This document shows positions 54,769 to 63,535 of a stretch of DNA of 64,000 bases, one piece after another. A program made the translations under genes and the position numbers. The notes below the pieces were generated by a model, which worked only from the letters and a program-made list of their open reading frames with translations, did not search any database and was not told the origin of the DNA. The number at the start of each line of letters is the position of its first letter. Positions within the stretch are counted from its first letter, which is position 1. Source of the stretch: Neobacillus paridis (GTDB lineage: Bacteria > Bacillota > Bacilli > Bacillales > Cytobacillaceae); the NCBI RefSeq assembly GCF_016765675.1, contig NZ_JAESWB010000278.1:1-64000 (forward strand), written 5' to 3'.

Positions 54769-55941
54769 ATGAAACGACTGTTTTCTATCACAGCAATATT
54801 AGTTTTGCTTATCAGTTTACCAATTTCTTCTGCTTTCGCTGCTGAAGAAAAGAAGAGTACTGAAATGATCGCCAACGTTAGATCCGCAATTTTATTAGAG
54901 CGGGATACTGGGAAAGTCCTCTTCGAGAAAAATAGTAAAGAAGAACTGCCGCCTGCCAGTATGACAAAAATCATGACCATGCTGTTAATCATGGAGGCCA
55001 TTGATAAAGGAAAACTTTCCTGGAACGAAAAAATTCGTGCAAGTGAATATGCTGCTTCAATGGGTGGATCACAAATTTTCCTGGAGCCTGGTGAAGAAAT
55101 GACGGTAAAAGACATGTTGAAAGGGATTGCGATTGCCTCGGGAAATGATGCTTCCGTAGCGATGGCGGAAAGGATTGCCGGTACTGAGGAAGCATTTGTT
55201 GACATGATGAATGCCAAAGCAAAGGAACTGGGATTAAAGCATACTTTCTTTAAAAACACAACTGGACTGCCGGAAAGCGGTCATTACAGCTCAGCCTATG
55301 ACATGGCGATCATGGCAAAAGAACTGCTAAAATACGAAGACATTACAAAATTTACCGGGATGTATGAAGGGTATTTAAGAGAAAATACCGACAAAAAATT
55401 TTGGCTCGTTAATACCAATAAATTAGTTCGTTTTTATCCCGGAGTGGATGGCTTAAAAACTGGTTTTACCGCAGAGGCCAAATATTGTCTGACGGCAACT
55501 GCTCAAAAAGACGGAATGCGGGTGATTGCTGTTGTGTTCGGCGCTCCAACATCTAAGGAGCGCAATGCCCAGGTGAGCAAAATGCTCGACTATGCCTATA
55601 GTCAATACCAAACACATCCGATGTATAAGCGTAATCAAACAATAGGCCTGGCTAAGGTTAGTAAAGGTCAAGATAAGACAGTTGCGGCGGTAACCAGTGA
55701 GTCTTTATCTTTATTGACGAAAAAAGGTGAAAAAACGGCAGATGTTAAGCAGAAGGTCTTGTTACAGAAAAATTTAAAGGCCCCAATTCGAAAAGGTGAC
55801 AAGGTGGGAACCATTAAGCTCATCAGAAATGGAGAAGTGGTGCTAGAAAGCCCGCTAGTAGCCAAGAATACCGTAAAGAGTGCCAGCTGGTGGACACTTT
55901 ATAAGCGTTCGTTTGGAATGTTTACGAAAGCTGGTAAATAA
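54769..55941 (+). CDS. dacF: D-alanyl-D-alanine carboxypeptidase DacF
   Basis: DacF is a forespore penicillin-binding protein that trims peptide cross-links in spore cortex. The 390-residue product has a signal peptide (about 1-25, ending SSAFAAEE) and the catalytic motifs SMTK (Ser-x-x-Lys), SGN and KTG in VDGLKTGFT. The C-terminal beta-sandwich domain is that of PBP5-type enzymes. No terminator separates it from spoIIAA, so late SigF transcription can continue into the spoIIA operon as in relatives. Confidence 0.94.
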   Translation: MKRLFSITAILVLLISLPISSAFAAEEKKSTEMIANVRSAILLERDTGKVLFEKNSKEELPPASMTKIMTMLLIMEAIDKGKLSWNEKIRASEYAASMGGSQIFLEPGEEMTVKDMLKGIAIASGNDASVAMAERIAGTEEAFVDMMNAKAKELGLKHTFFKNTTGLPESGHYSSAYDMAIMAKELLKYEDITKFTGMYEGYLRENTDKKFWLVNTNKLVRFYPGVDGLKTGFTAEAKYCLTATAQKDGMRVIAVVFGAPTSKERNAQVSKMLDYAYSQYQTHPMYKRNQTIGLAKVSKGQDKTVAAVTSESLSLLTKKGEKTADVKQKVLLQKNLKAPIRKGDKVGTIKLIRNGEVVLESPLVAKNTVKSASWWTLYKRSFGMFTKAGK

Positions 55942-55955
55942 AACTTTTTCAGCAG

Positions 55956-55962
55956 TGTCGAA
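55956..55962. promoter_or_regulatory. Spo0A box upstream of spoIIA
   Basis: TGTCGAA is an exact Spo0A heptamer about 60 bp before the SigH -35. Spo0A-P activates spoIIA in B. subtilis. Confidence 0.6.
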
Positions 55963-56016
55963 AGCCGAAGCATCCGGACTTCTTTTAGCGAAAATCGACT
56001 AGTTTTGTATTTGAGA

Positions 56017-56042
56017 AGGAAAATAAAACCTAAAAATCGAAT
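56017..56042 (+). promoter_or_regulatory. SigH promoter of the spoIIA operon
   Basis: AGGAAAA (56017-56023), 12 bp and ATCGAAT (56036-56042) fit the SigH consensus, 36 bp before spoIIAA. Confidence 0.7.
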
Positions 56043-56077
56043 TGACTCACTAGATCAGAAAAAGGAGGACCAGGATA

Positions 56078-56428
56078 GTGAGTCTTACGATTGAATTCAA
56101 AATCAAACAGGATGTTTTATGCATCCGTCTTAACGGCGAATTAGATCATCATACGGCAGATGAACTTCGTGAAAAAGTTACAGCTGTTATTGAGGAAAAA
56201 GCAATCCGTCATATTGTCTTGAATCTTGAACAGCTTACTTTTATGGACAGTTCAGGTTTAGGCGTTATTTTAGGCAGATATAAGCAAATTAAACAGCTGC
56301 ACGGTGAAATGGTTGTTTGTGCCATTACCCCTGCGATTCAACGATTATTCGATATGTCGGGTCTGTTCAAGATCATTAAAATGGAGCCGACAGAAGAATT
56401 TGCGTTACAAAAATTGGGGGTGGCCTGA
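56078..56428 (+). CDS. spoIIAA: Anti-sigma F factor antagonist SpoIIAA
   Basis: SpoIIAA displaces SpoIIAB from SigF when dephosphorylated in the forespore. The 116-residue STAS-domain protein has the phosphoacceptor Ser58 in [10 protein letters not shown]. The GTG start lies 13 bp downstream of AGGAGGACC. Its stop is followed immediately by the spoIIAB ATG. Confidence 0.97.
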   Translation: MSLTIEFKIKQDVLCIRLNGELDHHTADELREKVTAVIEEKAIRHIVLNLEQLTFMDSSGLGVILGRYKQIKQLHGEMVVCAITPAIQRLFDMSGLFKIIKMEPTEEFALQKLGVA

Positions 56429-56869
56429 ATGAAGAATGAGATGAGCCTGCAGTTCAGTGCCTTAAGTCAAAATGAATCCTTTGCCCGTGTTACAGTAGCT
56501 GCTTTTATTGCCCAATTAGACCCAACGATGGATGAGCTTACCGAGATAAAAACCGTTGTGTCCGAAGCTGTAACCAATGCCATTATTCATGGATATGAAA
56601 ATGACCCGGAAGGTATTGTTTATATTACTGTGACAATTGACGACAATTTCATTGAGATGACCATTAAAGATACTGGCGTCGGAATTACAGATGTCGATGA
56701 AGCCCGCCAGCCATTATTTACAACAAAGCCGGAATTGGAACGTTCCGGCATGGGTTTTACGATCATGGAAAATTTTATGGATGAGGTTGAGGTTTTAACT
56801 AAGCCAGGCAGCGGAACCGAGGTTAGACTACGAAAGCATTTACAATCTCGCAAAATGCTTTGCAATTAA
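56429..56869 (+). CDS. spoIIAB: Anti-sigma F factor and kinase SpoIIAB
   Basis: SpoIIAB binds and holds SigF inactive, and phosphorylates SpoIIAA. The 146-residue GHKL ATPase has the N-box [11 protein letters not shown], the G1 box DTGVGI and the second glycine motif SGMGFTIM. It directly abuts spoIIAA and ends just before sigF. Confidence 0.97.
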   Translation: MKNEMSLQFSALSQNESFARVTVAAFIAQLDPTMDELTEIKTVVSEAVTNAIIHGYENDPEGIVYITVTIDDNFIEMTIKDTGVGITDVDEARQPLFTTKPELERSGMGFTIMENFMDEVEVLTKPGSGTEVRLRKHLQSRKMLCN

Positions 56870-56881
56870 GGAGACTTGCCA

Positions 56882-57640
56882 ATGGATGTGGAGGTCAAAA
56901 ACAATAAAAATCAGACATATTTAAAGGATCATGAAGTCAAGGAACTTATAAAAAGAAGCCAGACAGGTGACCAGGAAGCAAGAGATCTTCTTGTGGAAAA
57001 AAATATGCGGCTTGTTTGGTCGGTGGTCCAACGGTTTCTAAATAGGGGATACGACCCCGATGACTTGTTTCAAATTGGCTGTATCGGGTTATTAAAATCA
57101 GTTGATAAGTTTGACCTATCCTATGATGTAAAGTTTTCTACCTATGCCGTTCCAATGATTATTGGAGAAATCCAGCGATTTATTCGTGATGATGGAACCG
57201 TCAAGGTCAGCCGGTCACTGAAGGAAATGGGGAATAAAATCCGTAAAGCGAAGGATGAACTGTCGAAAACGCTGGGCAGAGTTCCCACTGTTAATGAAAT
57301 CTCTGAGCATCTTGACCTTCCTTTGGAGGATGTCATCCTTGCCCAAGAAGCAAGCAGGTCCCCGTCATCCATTCATGAAACCGTTTATGAAAATGATGGT
57401 GATCCGATCACATTATTGGACCAAATCGATGATGGTAATGAAGGAAAGTGGTTTGATCAAATTGCTTTAAAGGAAGCCATCCGTGAGCTAGATGAACGGG
57501 AACGGCTGATTGTCTATCTAAGGTATTATAAGGATCAGACACAATCAGAAGTTGCCGGAAGGCTGGGAATTTCTCAGGTTCAAGTATCAAGGCTGGAAAA
57601 AAAGATATTGCAGCAAATGAAAGACCGTATGGATGTGTAG
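56882..57640 (+). CDS. sigF: RNA polymerase sigma factor SigF
   Basis: SigF is the first forespore-specific sigma factor. From ATG 56882 the product is 252 residues, with region 2 (DLFQIGCIGLLKSVDKFD, YAVPMIIGEIQRFIRDDG) and region 4 (ERLIVYLRYYKDQTQSEVA, SQVQVSRLEKKIL). The frame opens at TTG 56876, but AAGGAG fits ATG 56882, and the resulting N-terminus MDVEVK matches the family. Confidence 0.97.
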   Translation: MDVEVKNNKNQTYLKDHEVKELIKRSQTGDQEARDLLVEKNMRLVWSVVQRFLNRGYDPDDLFQIGCIGLLKSVDKFDLSYDVKFSTYAVPMIIGEIQRFIRDDGTVKVSRSLKEMGNKIRKAKDELSKTLGRVPTVNEISEHLDLPLEDVILAQEASRSPSSIHETVYENDGDPITLLDQIDDGNEGKWFDQIALKEAIRELDERERLIVYLRYYKDQTQSEVAGRLGISQVQVSRLEKKILQQMKDRMDV

Positions 57641-57656
57641 ACTCCATACGGTCTTT
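57620..57656 (+). terminator. Terminator of the spoIIA operon
   Basis: GACCGTATGGA pairs with TCCATACGGTC (11 bp, extended by AAA/TTT). The 5' arm lies within the end of sigF. The tail TTTCATTTT is T-rich. Confidence 0.8.
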
Positions 57657-57682
57657 CATTTTACAAAGTACTTAACATTTTT

Positions 57683-57711
57683 TTATAAAAAACCATTTTT
57701 TACACATACTA
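57683..57711 (+). promoter_or_regulatory. SigG-type promoter of the spoVA operon
   Basis: TTATA (57683-57687), 17 bp and CATACTA (57705-57711). The -10 is the SigG consensus, and the operon is SigG-dependent in B. subtilis. Confidence 0.6.
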
Positions 57712-57747
57712 CTGTTATCAGAATTTTGCTGTGTGGGAAGTGAGATT

Positions 57748-58368
57748 TTGGAACAAACCATCTACATTCGCATGCGACACCGCGTTCAATCTTGTCCCCG
57801 CCAGACGATTTATTTAAAGGACGCTGCGCAAATCATTGCTGATGAAAGCAAGCTTATAAAGCTTCAACAAATGATCATTCATCAATTAACAGAAAACGAC
57901 GGTAACATTGTTGTGATTGATATTATGAAGGTGATCCAGCTGATAACCAGCCAATTTGGGGACATAGAAGTTCAGACAATCGGCCCTGCCCAAACCATTA
58001 TTGAAGTAGTGTCCAAGCAAAAAGGAGTCTCGATTCCTTTTTTTCTTTTAATATGGTTCCTATTATTTTTTGGTTCGGCGTTAACGCTGATGAATTTTCA
58101 TGATGATGTCAATATGCGGAGTGTTCAGGAAAAGATTTATACCATTATTACCGGCAGGCAGGAAACAAAACCACTATTGTTTCAAATTCCCTATTCGATT
58201 GGGCTTGGCCTTGGGATGATTTTATTTTTTAACCATGTCTTTAAGAAGCGGATTAACGATGAACCGAGCCCGCTTGAAGTCGAAATGTTTAATTATCAGA
58301 TGGATTTGGATAATTACGTCATCCTGCATGAAAATAAAGAGAGTATGAAACGGATACATGACGATTAA
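57748..58368 (+). CDS. spoVAA: Stage V sporulation protein AA
   Basis: SpoVAA is an inner-membrane spore protein of the system for calcium-dipicolinate uptake and release. From TTG 57748 (SD GGAAGTGAG) the product is 206 residues, as in B. subtilis. A soluble N-terminal domain is followed by two transmembrane segments (about 95-115 and 145-170), then LNEEPSPLEVEMFNYQ-like NDEPSPLEVEMFNYQMDLD. It overlaps spoVAB by 11 bp. Confidence 0.93.
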   Translation: MEQTIYIRMRHRVQSCPRQTIYLKDAAQIIADESKLIKLQQMIIHQLTENDGNIVVIDIMKVIQLITSQFGDIEVQTIGPAQTIIEVVSKQKGVSIPFFLLIWFLLFFGSALTLMNFHDDVNMRSVQEKIYTIITGRQETKPLLFQIPYSIGLGLGMILFFNHVFKKRINDEPSPLEVEMFNYQMDLDNYVILHENKESMKRIHDD

Positions 58369-58780
58369 AATAATCCTTACCATTTTTTTAGGGGTTGCAA
58401 GTGGATTATCTGTTGGTGCCGGTTTTGTTGCCTTTCTAACTGTACTGGGCATTATTCCTCGATTGACTCAACTAACGAAAACGATGAAAATGATCCAATC
58501 CTATGAGTGGGCCGTTGTCATCGGGGCGCTTACAGGAGTGTTCGCAAGCTTAAGAGACCCATCGCTGAACCAGTCTCCTTACCTGTTAATTCCCCTGGGG
58601 ATTACCGGTGGAGTCTTTATCGGAATGTTAGCAGCCGGTCTTACAGAAGCCTTAAATGTATTTCCGATTCTTGCAAAAAGAATTCGTTTAGACGGAGAGA
58701 TTGTGATTTTAATCATGGCCATTGTATTAGGTAAAATATTTGGTTCCATCTTTCAATGGCTATACTTTGTTCATCATTAA
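58358..58780 (+). CDS. spoVAB: Stage V sporulation protein AB
   Basis: This 140-residue inner-membrane protein has about four transmembrane segments, with GVASGLSVGAGFVAFLTVL, GVFIGMLAAGLTEALNVFPI and a final helix. It is overlapped by spoVAA upstream. In B. subtilis it is followed by spoVAC, AD, AEB and AEA, which are all missing here. Confidence 0.93.
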   Translation: MTIKIILTIFLGVASGLSVGAGFVAFLTVLGIIPRLTQLTKTMKMIQSYEWAVVIGALTGVFASLRDPSLNQSPYLLIPLGITGGVFIGMLAAGLTEALNVFPILAKRIRLDGEIVILIMAIVLGKIFGSIFQWLYFVHH

Positions 58781-58824
58781 CTACTTTTTAGAGATAAATT
58801 AAATTTTTGAAAGGAGTGGTTTTT

Positions 58825-60306
58825 TTGACACAAAAGCAGGTGGAAAAATGGCCAATTCCGAAATCAGTGAATGAAATTGAACATTATATGAAACAGCGGG
58901 TAGGACTGGGGGTAAGTTTTGACATTGGTGTCCGCAAATTGAAAATATTAAGATGCGATGTCCACATTTATTATATCAATGGTTTAACGGACACGATGTA
59001 TATTATTCAACTAATAAGAGAGTTACTTGGAATTAATAACCGTGAAAAACTATCTTCCGACATATTTACACTTGTTGAAAATAGGCTGGCCAATCAATCG
59101 GTAGAAAAAACCCAGGAATTGGATCAATTAGTTACTGAGGTTTTATCCGGCCTTATTGGGGTAGTAGTGGATGGGGCGGATACAGCATTTATTATTGATG
59201 TAAGAAATTATCCCGGCCGGATGCCAATGGAACCTGATACCGAAAAAGTTGTCAGGGGCGCCCGCGACGGTTTTGTCGAAAATATCGTGTTAAATACGGC
59301 ATTAGTCAGAAGAAGAATCCGTGATGAACGACTTCGCTTTGAGATGTATAAAGTCGGCAGACGGTCTATAACCGATGTGGCTCTTGCATACATAGAGGAT
59401 GTTGCTGACCCTGATTTAATAAATATTTTAAGACAAGAGCTAAAGGCGATTGATATTGATGGAATCCCGATGGCCGATAAAACTCTTGAGGAGTTTATTG
59501 TGAAACAGGGAGCCAATCCCTATCCAATTGTGCGATATACGGAAAGAGCAGATGTCGCAGCAGCCCATATATTGGAGGGCCATGTAGTGATTTTTTGCGA
59601 CACCTCGCCGAGTGTGATTATTACTCCAACTACTTTTTTTCACCATGTTCAACATGCCGAGGAATTTCGCGAAGCGCCAGCCATGGGGACCTTTGTTCGC
59701 TGGACGCGTTTTTTAGGTGTATTTACCTCGATATTTCTGTTACCGCTCTGGCTTTTATTTGTCCAGGAGCCATCGTTACTGCCGGAAAAACTTTCCTTTA
59801 TCGGGCCTAACAAACAAACGAATATTCCCATTGTTGTTCAGCTGTTTATGGCTGATTTTGGGATAGAATTTTTACGCATCGCTGCTATACATACACCGAC
59901 ACCGCTTTCAACCGCGATGGGCTTGATTGCGGCTGTGCTAATCGGACAAATTGCCATCAGTGTTGGACTATTTGTCCCAGAGGTTATTCTTTACGTAGCA
60001 GTTGCCGGGATTGGAACCTTTACCACGCCAAGTTATGAATTAAGTGTTGCCAATAAAATTGCCAGGATGCTGTTGATGTTGGCGGTAGCCTTTTTCCATC
60101 TGCCGGGGTTTGTCATCGGCTGTACCTTATGGCTTATTTTCCTGGCTAATATGCGGGCGCTGAATACGCCATATTTATGGCCGTTTCTGCCATTTGAACC
60201 AAGAGGATTTATGCAGATTATTTTCCGCCAGTCGATCCCTGGGTCTGCATTGAGGCCAAGTATCGTTCACCCAAGAAATCGGTTCAGGCAGCCCCCCAAA
60301 AGGTAA
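58825..60306 (+). CDS. spoVAF: Stage V sporulation protein AF (GerA-family spore membrane protein)
   Basis: SpoVAF resembles germinant receptor A subunits and is reported to act with a partner protein as a spore membrane channel aiding germination. From TTG 58825 (AAAGGAG 8 bp upstream) the product is 493 residues, the B. subtilis SpoVAF length. A large soluble N-terminal domain contains VVDGADTAFIIDVRNYPGR. About five transmembrane segments follow from residue 295 on. It starts 44 bp after spoVAB, where spoVAC-AD-AEB-AEA would be expected. Confidence 0.92.
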   Translation: MTQKQVEKWPIPKSVNEIEHYMKQRVGLGVSFDIGVRKLKILRCDVHIYYINGLTDTMYIIQLIRELLGINNREKLSSDIFTLVENRLANQSVEKTQELDQLVTEVLSGLIGVVVDGADTAFIIDVRNYPGRMPMEPDTEKVVRGARDGFVENIVLNTALVRRRIRDERLRFEMYKVGRRSITDVALAYIEDVADPDLINILRQELKAIDIDGIPMADKTLEEFIVKQGANPYPIVRYTERADVAAAHILEGHVVIFCDTSPSVIITPTTFFHHVQHAEEFREAPAMGTFVRWTRFLGVFTSIFLLPLWLLFVQEPSLLPEKLSFIGPNKQTNIPIVVQLFMADFGIEFLRIAAIHTPTPLSTAMGLIAAVLIGQIAISVGLFVPEVILYVAVAGIGTFTTPSYELSVANKIARMLLMLAVAFFHLPGFVIGCTLWLIFLANMRALNTPYLWPFLPFEPRGFMQIIFRQSIPGSALRPSIVHPRNRFRQPPKR

Positions 60307-60441
60307 ATTTTAAAAGAAAAAATTGCAGAATAGCTGCAGTTATGCTAAAGTAATTTTAATTAAATAAAGAACTAAGCATAAAAATAGGCAGTATCTTTTG
60401 CAGATTCTGTCTATTTGTTTATTATTTAATAGGTTTGTCTA

Positions 60442-60454
60442 CATAGACTGTAGT
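60442..60454 (+). promoter_or_regulatory. CATAGACTGTAGT upstream of lysA, possible sporulation -10
   Basis: This is the same 13-mer as before spoIIM at 48447, again about 30 bp before the start codon. The first eight bases resemble a SigE -10. Confidence 0.3.
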
Positions 60455-60480
60455 GAGTCGTTACGGAGAGAGGGAAGAAG

Positions 60481-61785
60481 ATGTATTTTTACGGAACAAC
60501 TGGAGTAAATAAACAAGGACATTTGGAAATAGGCGGTGTTGACAGCCTTGAGTTAGCAAAAAATTTTGGCACCCCTCTGTATGTATATGATGTTTCCTTA
60601 ATTAGGGAAAGAGCTTCCGGATTTAAAAAGGCGTTTGCGGAACAAAATGTAAAAGCTCAAGTAGCCTATGCCAGTAAAGCATTTTCGACGGTGGCAATGG
60701 TGCAGCTTGCGGAGGAGGAAGGTTTATCTTTGGATGTAGTATCCGGCGGTGAATTGTATACGGCTTTGGCTGCCGGCTTCCCTGCGGAAAGGATTCATTT
60801 TCATGGTAATAATAAAAGCAGAGAAGAATTGGAAATGGCCTTAGATAACCAAATAGGCTGTATTGTCATTGACAACTTTTACGAAATAGAGCTGTTAAAA
60901 ACCATTTGTCTAGAAAAATCAGCCAAAGTAAATGTTCTGTTACGAGTCACACCCGGTATTGAAGCACATACACATGATTACATTTTAACCGGGCAGGAAG
61001 ACTCAAAGTTTGGCTTTGACCTACAAAACGGTCAAGCGGAAAAAGCACTTGCTGCTGTAATGGCATTTGAATCTTTCGATGTCCTTGGCCTTCACTGCCA
61101 TATTGGTTCACAAATATTTGAAACAACCGGCTTTTTGCTGGCGGCCAGAAAAATTGTTGAGAAGCTGGCGGAGTGGAAAGCAAAGGTCGCCTTTGAAGCA
61201 AAGGTATTAAATTTAGGCGGGGGCTTTGGAATTCGCTATACGAAAGAGGATGAACCGATTCCGCCATCCCAATATGTCAGTGCGATTATCAAGGAAGTCA
61301 AACTTCTAATTGAACAATACTCCCTTGAAATGCCGGAGATCTGGATCGAACCTGGCCGTTCGCTTGTGGGGGATGCAGGAATGACTTTGTATAAAATTGG
61401 CTCCTCCAAGGATGTTCCGAACGTAAGGAAATATCTGGCGGTCGACGGCGGGATGAGCGATAATATTCGTCCTGCCTTATACCAGGCAAAATATGAAGCG
61501 GTCTTAGCCAATAAACCGTTAGCACAAAATACTGAAACGGTTTCAATTGCCGGGAAATGCTGTGAATCAGGTGATATGCTAATTTGGGATCTGCCTTTAC
61601 CAAGGGCGGAAGAGGATGATATTTTAGCTGTTTTTTGTACCGGGGCCTATGGCTATTCGATGGCGAACAACTATAACCGGATCCCTCGGCCGGCAGTTGT
61701 GTTTGTGGAAAATGGAAACGCCACTCTTGTTGTAAAAAGGGAAACCTATGAAGATTTAATCAAGCACGATCTGCCATTAAAATAA
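60481..61785 (+). CDS. lysA: Diaminopimelate decarboxylase
   Basis: LysA makes lysine from meso-diaminopimelate with PLP. The 434-residue fold-type-III enzyme has the Schiff-base Lys in AYASKAFST, DVVSGGELYTA, HCHIGSQI, the glycine loop LGGGFGIRY, EPGRSLVGDAG and the cross-subunit Cys in GKCCESGDML. ATG 60481 follows GAGAGGGAAG. No lysine riboswitch was seen in 60307-60480. The position after spoVAF is conserved. Confidence 0.96.
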   Translation: MYFYGTTGVNKQGHLEIGGVDSLELAKNFGTPLYVYDVSLIRERASGFKKAFAEQNVKAQVAYASKAFSTVAMVQLAEEEGLSLDVVSGGELYTALAAGFPAERIHFHGNNKSREELEMALDNQIGCIVIDNFYEIELLKTICLEKSAKVNVLLRVTPGIEAHTHDYILTGQEDSKFGFDLQNGQAEKALAAVMAFESFDVLGLHCHIGSQIFETTGFLLAARKIVEKLAEWKAKVAFEAKVLNLGGGFGIRYTKEDEPIPPSQYVSAIIKEVKLLIEQYSLEMPEIWIEPGRSLVGDAGMTLYKIGSSKDVPNVRKYLAVDGGMSDNIRPALYQAKYEAVLANKPLAQNTETVSIAGKCCESGDMLIWDLPLPRAEEDDILAVFCTGAYGYSMANNYNRIPRPAVVFVENGNATLVVKRETYEDLIKHDLPLK

Positions 61786-61815
61786 GAGCTGCCGGAGAAC
61801 CGGCGGCTCTTTATG
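61784..61815. terminator. Terminator between lysA and ypuA
   Basis: AAGAGCTGCCGG pairs with CCGGCGGCTCTT (one wobble), loop AGAA. It can serve both convergent genes. Confidence 0.85.
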
Positions 61816-61819
61816 CGTT

Positions 61820-62683
61820 TTAAGAGAAGAAGGACTTAATTGTATCAATTAACCAGATAAAGAATTGTTTGATTTTTTCAAGAAATCCTTGTCCCTCGTC
61901 TGATTGAAGGTATTTAGATATTCTGTCCTTTGCTTTATTGAGCTGATCGCTAACTTGATTCCAGTTAATATCAAGGTTTTTTAATTTGTTGAATAAGTTA
62001 ATCAATCGTTGCATTTGCTGATCTGTTAAAGTTACATTTAAGTCTTTGGCGGCTTGTTCGATAATATTTCGCAATTCCTCGTCGTTTTTTGGTTTCTTTT
62101 TGGCGATTTCCTCTTTAACTTTGGCGATAAGGGCGGTGGCGTTCTCATTACCAATCGAATCCCCAAGCTTTGCAGTTTCAACCATTTCCTGGTTTGCTGC
62201 CTGCTTCACATCTTCCGGGATTGTTTTATCGGCGGAAATTTCATAAGCTTTGATAATCCCGGTAAGGGCAGCAGTTCCAGATACAGAAATGGGAGCCGTT
62301 ATATAGATGTTTGCATCTTTGACACCTGCGGTTATAAGGGCGTTGACATACATTTCATCGGTAACCCAATTAATATTTTTGGTTTTCACCGTTATGCCAG
62401 ATCCCTTAGAGGCAATCGTGATGGCTGAAGATGAAATGGCCCTTGTCCCAATTAAAGACTTGGCAATATATTTTCCCAGATATTGATGTTCCTCCTGATT
62501 GGACACAGTGACGATTTGAACATCTTTTGGCGCCCTCATTTCCTCTAACAAGCTGTTTTTTTGCGCTTCTGATAAATTTTCGCCTAAAGTGACAATCATA
62601 TCACCTTCGGCCATATCAGCAAGACTATGTATCGGAAAAAGACACAAAATCAGACTTAGCAGCAGTATTAATCGTTTTTTCAT
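61820..62683 (-). CDS. ypuA: DUF1002 secreted protein, YpuA-like
   Basis: The 287-residue product has a signal peptide (about 1-22, LCLFPIHSLA), a conserved DUF1002 region (YLGKYIAKSLIGTRAISSSA, TAALTGIIKAYE) and a helical C-terminal domain ending IWLIDTIKSFFS. Function is unknown. B. subtilis ypuA responds to cell-wall stress through SigM, and the ECF promoter found here fits that. ATG 62683 follows AAGGAGAGAA. Confidence 0.88.
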   Translation of the reverse strand: MKKRLILLLSLILCLFPIHSLADMAEGDMIVTLGENLSEAQKNSLLEEMRAPKDVQIVTVSNQEEHQYLGKYIAKSLIGTRAISSSAITIASKGSGITVKTKNINWVTDEMYVNALITAGVKDANIYITAPISVSGTAALTGIIKAYEISADKTIPEDVKQAANQEMVETAKLGDSIGNENATALIAKVKEEIAKKKPKNDEELRNIIEQAAKDLNVTLTDQQMQRLINLFNKLKNLDINWNQVSDQLNKAKDRISKYLQSDEGQGFLEKIKQFFIWLIDTIKSFFS

Positions 62684-62738
62684 CGAAATTCTCTCCTTGT
62701 TTGTTTATGTTTATAATATATCCGATTCTAATATAATT

Positions 62739-62765
62739 AACGAAAAAAACAAATTTGGAGTTTCA
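62739..62765 (-). promoter_or_regulatory. ECF sigma (SigM-type) promoter of ypuA
   Basis: On the minus strand TGAAAC (62760-62765), 17 bp and CGTT (62739-62742). TGAAAC is the exact -35 shared by the Bacillus ECF sigma factors. Confidence 0.65.
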
Positions 62766-62883
62766 TATAAAAATTAATAGTTTTTAATTTTTTCTGGAAA
62801 ATGGATTATTTTTGATATTTGTTGTAGAATGTAGCCAGTAACAACTTCGGATACGGTATACTTGTTTTGGAGGATAGTTTTCC

Positions 62884-62976
62884 ATGAAAAAAAGTAATTG
62901 GGCCTTATTTGGCATTCTTATTGCCATTTCTTTGATATGGGGGGCAATCTATTGGATGTTTATTGTACCGAAATAA
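62884..62976 (+). CDS. 30-residue single-pass membrane peptide, unknown
   Basis: ATG 62884 has GGAGGATA nine bases upstream. It encodes a peptide starting MKKSNWALFGILIAISLIWG and ending WMFIVPK. A short basic N-terminus and one hydrophobic helix with several Trp are typical of small membrane proteins. I do not recognise the family. The good ribosome site and membrane-like composition make it more likely real than chance. Confidence 0.6.
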   Translation: MKKSNWALFGILIAISLIWGAIYWMFIVPK

Positions 62977-63099
62977 TAGATATTTTTTCGCACTTTTAGA
63001 CTTCGGTTTACGGTGTATGCTTGAAACATTATCATCTTACGTACATATGATAAATAAATGGTTTATTATTTGATTCTTTTGGGAAAAATATACTATTGT

Positions 63100-63124
63100 T
63101 AAACCAAATAACTAGATTGGTTTA
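63100..63124. promoter_or_regulatory. Inverted repeat upstream of ribT
   Basis: TAAACCAA (63100-63107) and TTGGTTTA (63117-63124) are perfect inverted repeats with a 9-bp centre. They lie just after a TATACT (63089-63094), a likely operator position. No FMN riboswitch was recognised. Confidence 0.35.
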
Positions 63125-63146
63125 TTTCATTTAATGAGGGATCTAA

Positions 63147-63497
<351 letters not shown>

Positions 63498-63500
63498 ATA

Positions 63501-63535
63501 AACAAAAAGGCAACTTTTATAAGTTGCCCTTTTTT
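63501..63535. terminator. Bidirectional terminator between ribT and ypuF
   Basis: GGCAACTT (63509-63516) pairs with AAGTTGCC (63521-63528), loop TTAT, flanked by A and T runs. Confidence 0.88.

Noticed and set aside
60307-60480. Possible lysine riboswitch before lysA
   Set aside because: The region is too short and no lysine-aptamer motifs or terminator hairpin are visible.
62977-63146. Possible FMN riboswitch before ribT
   Set aside because: No conserved FMN aptamer segments are present and there is no terminator or SD-sequestering stem of the right type.
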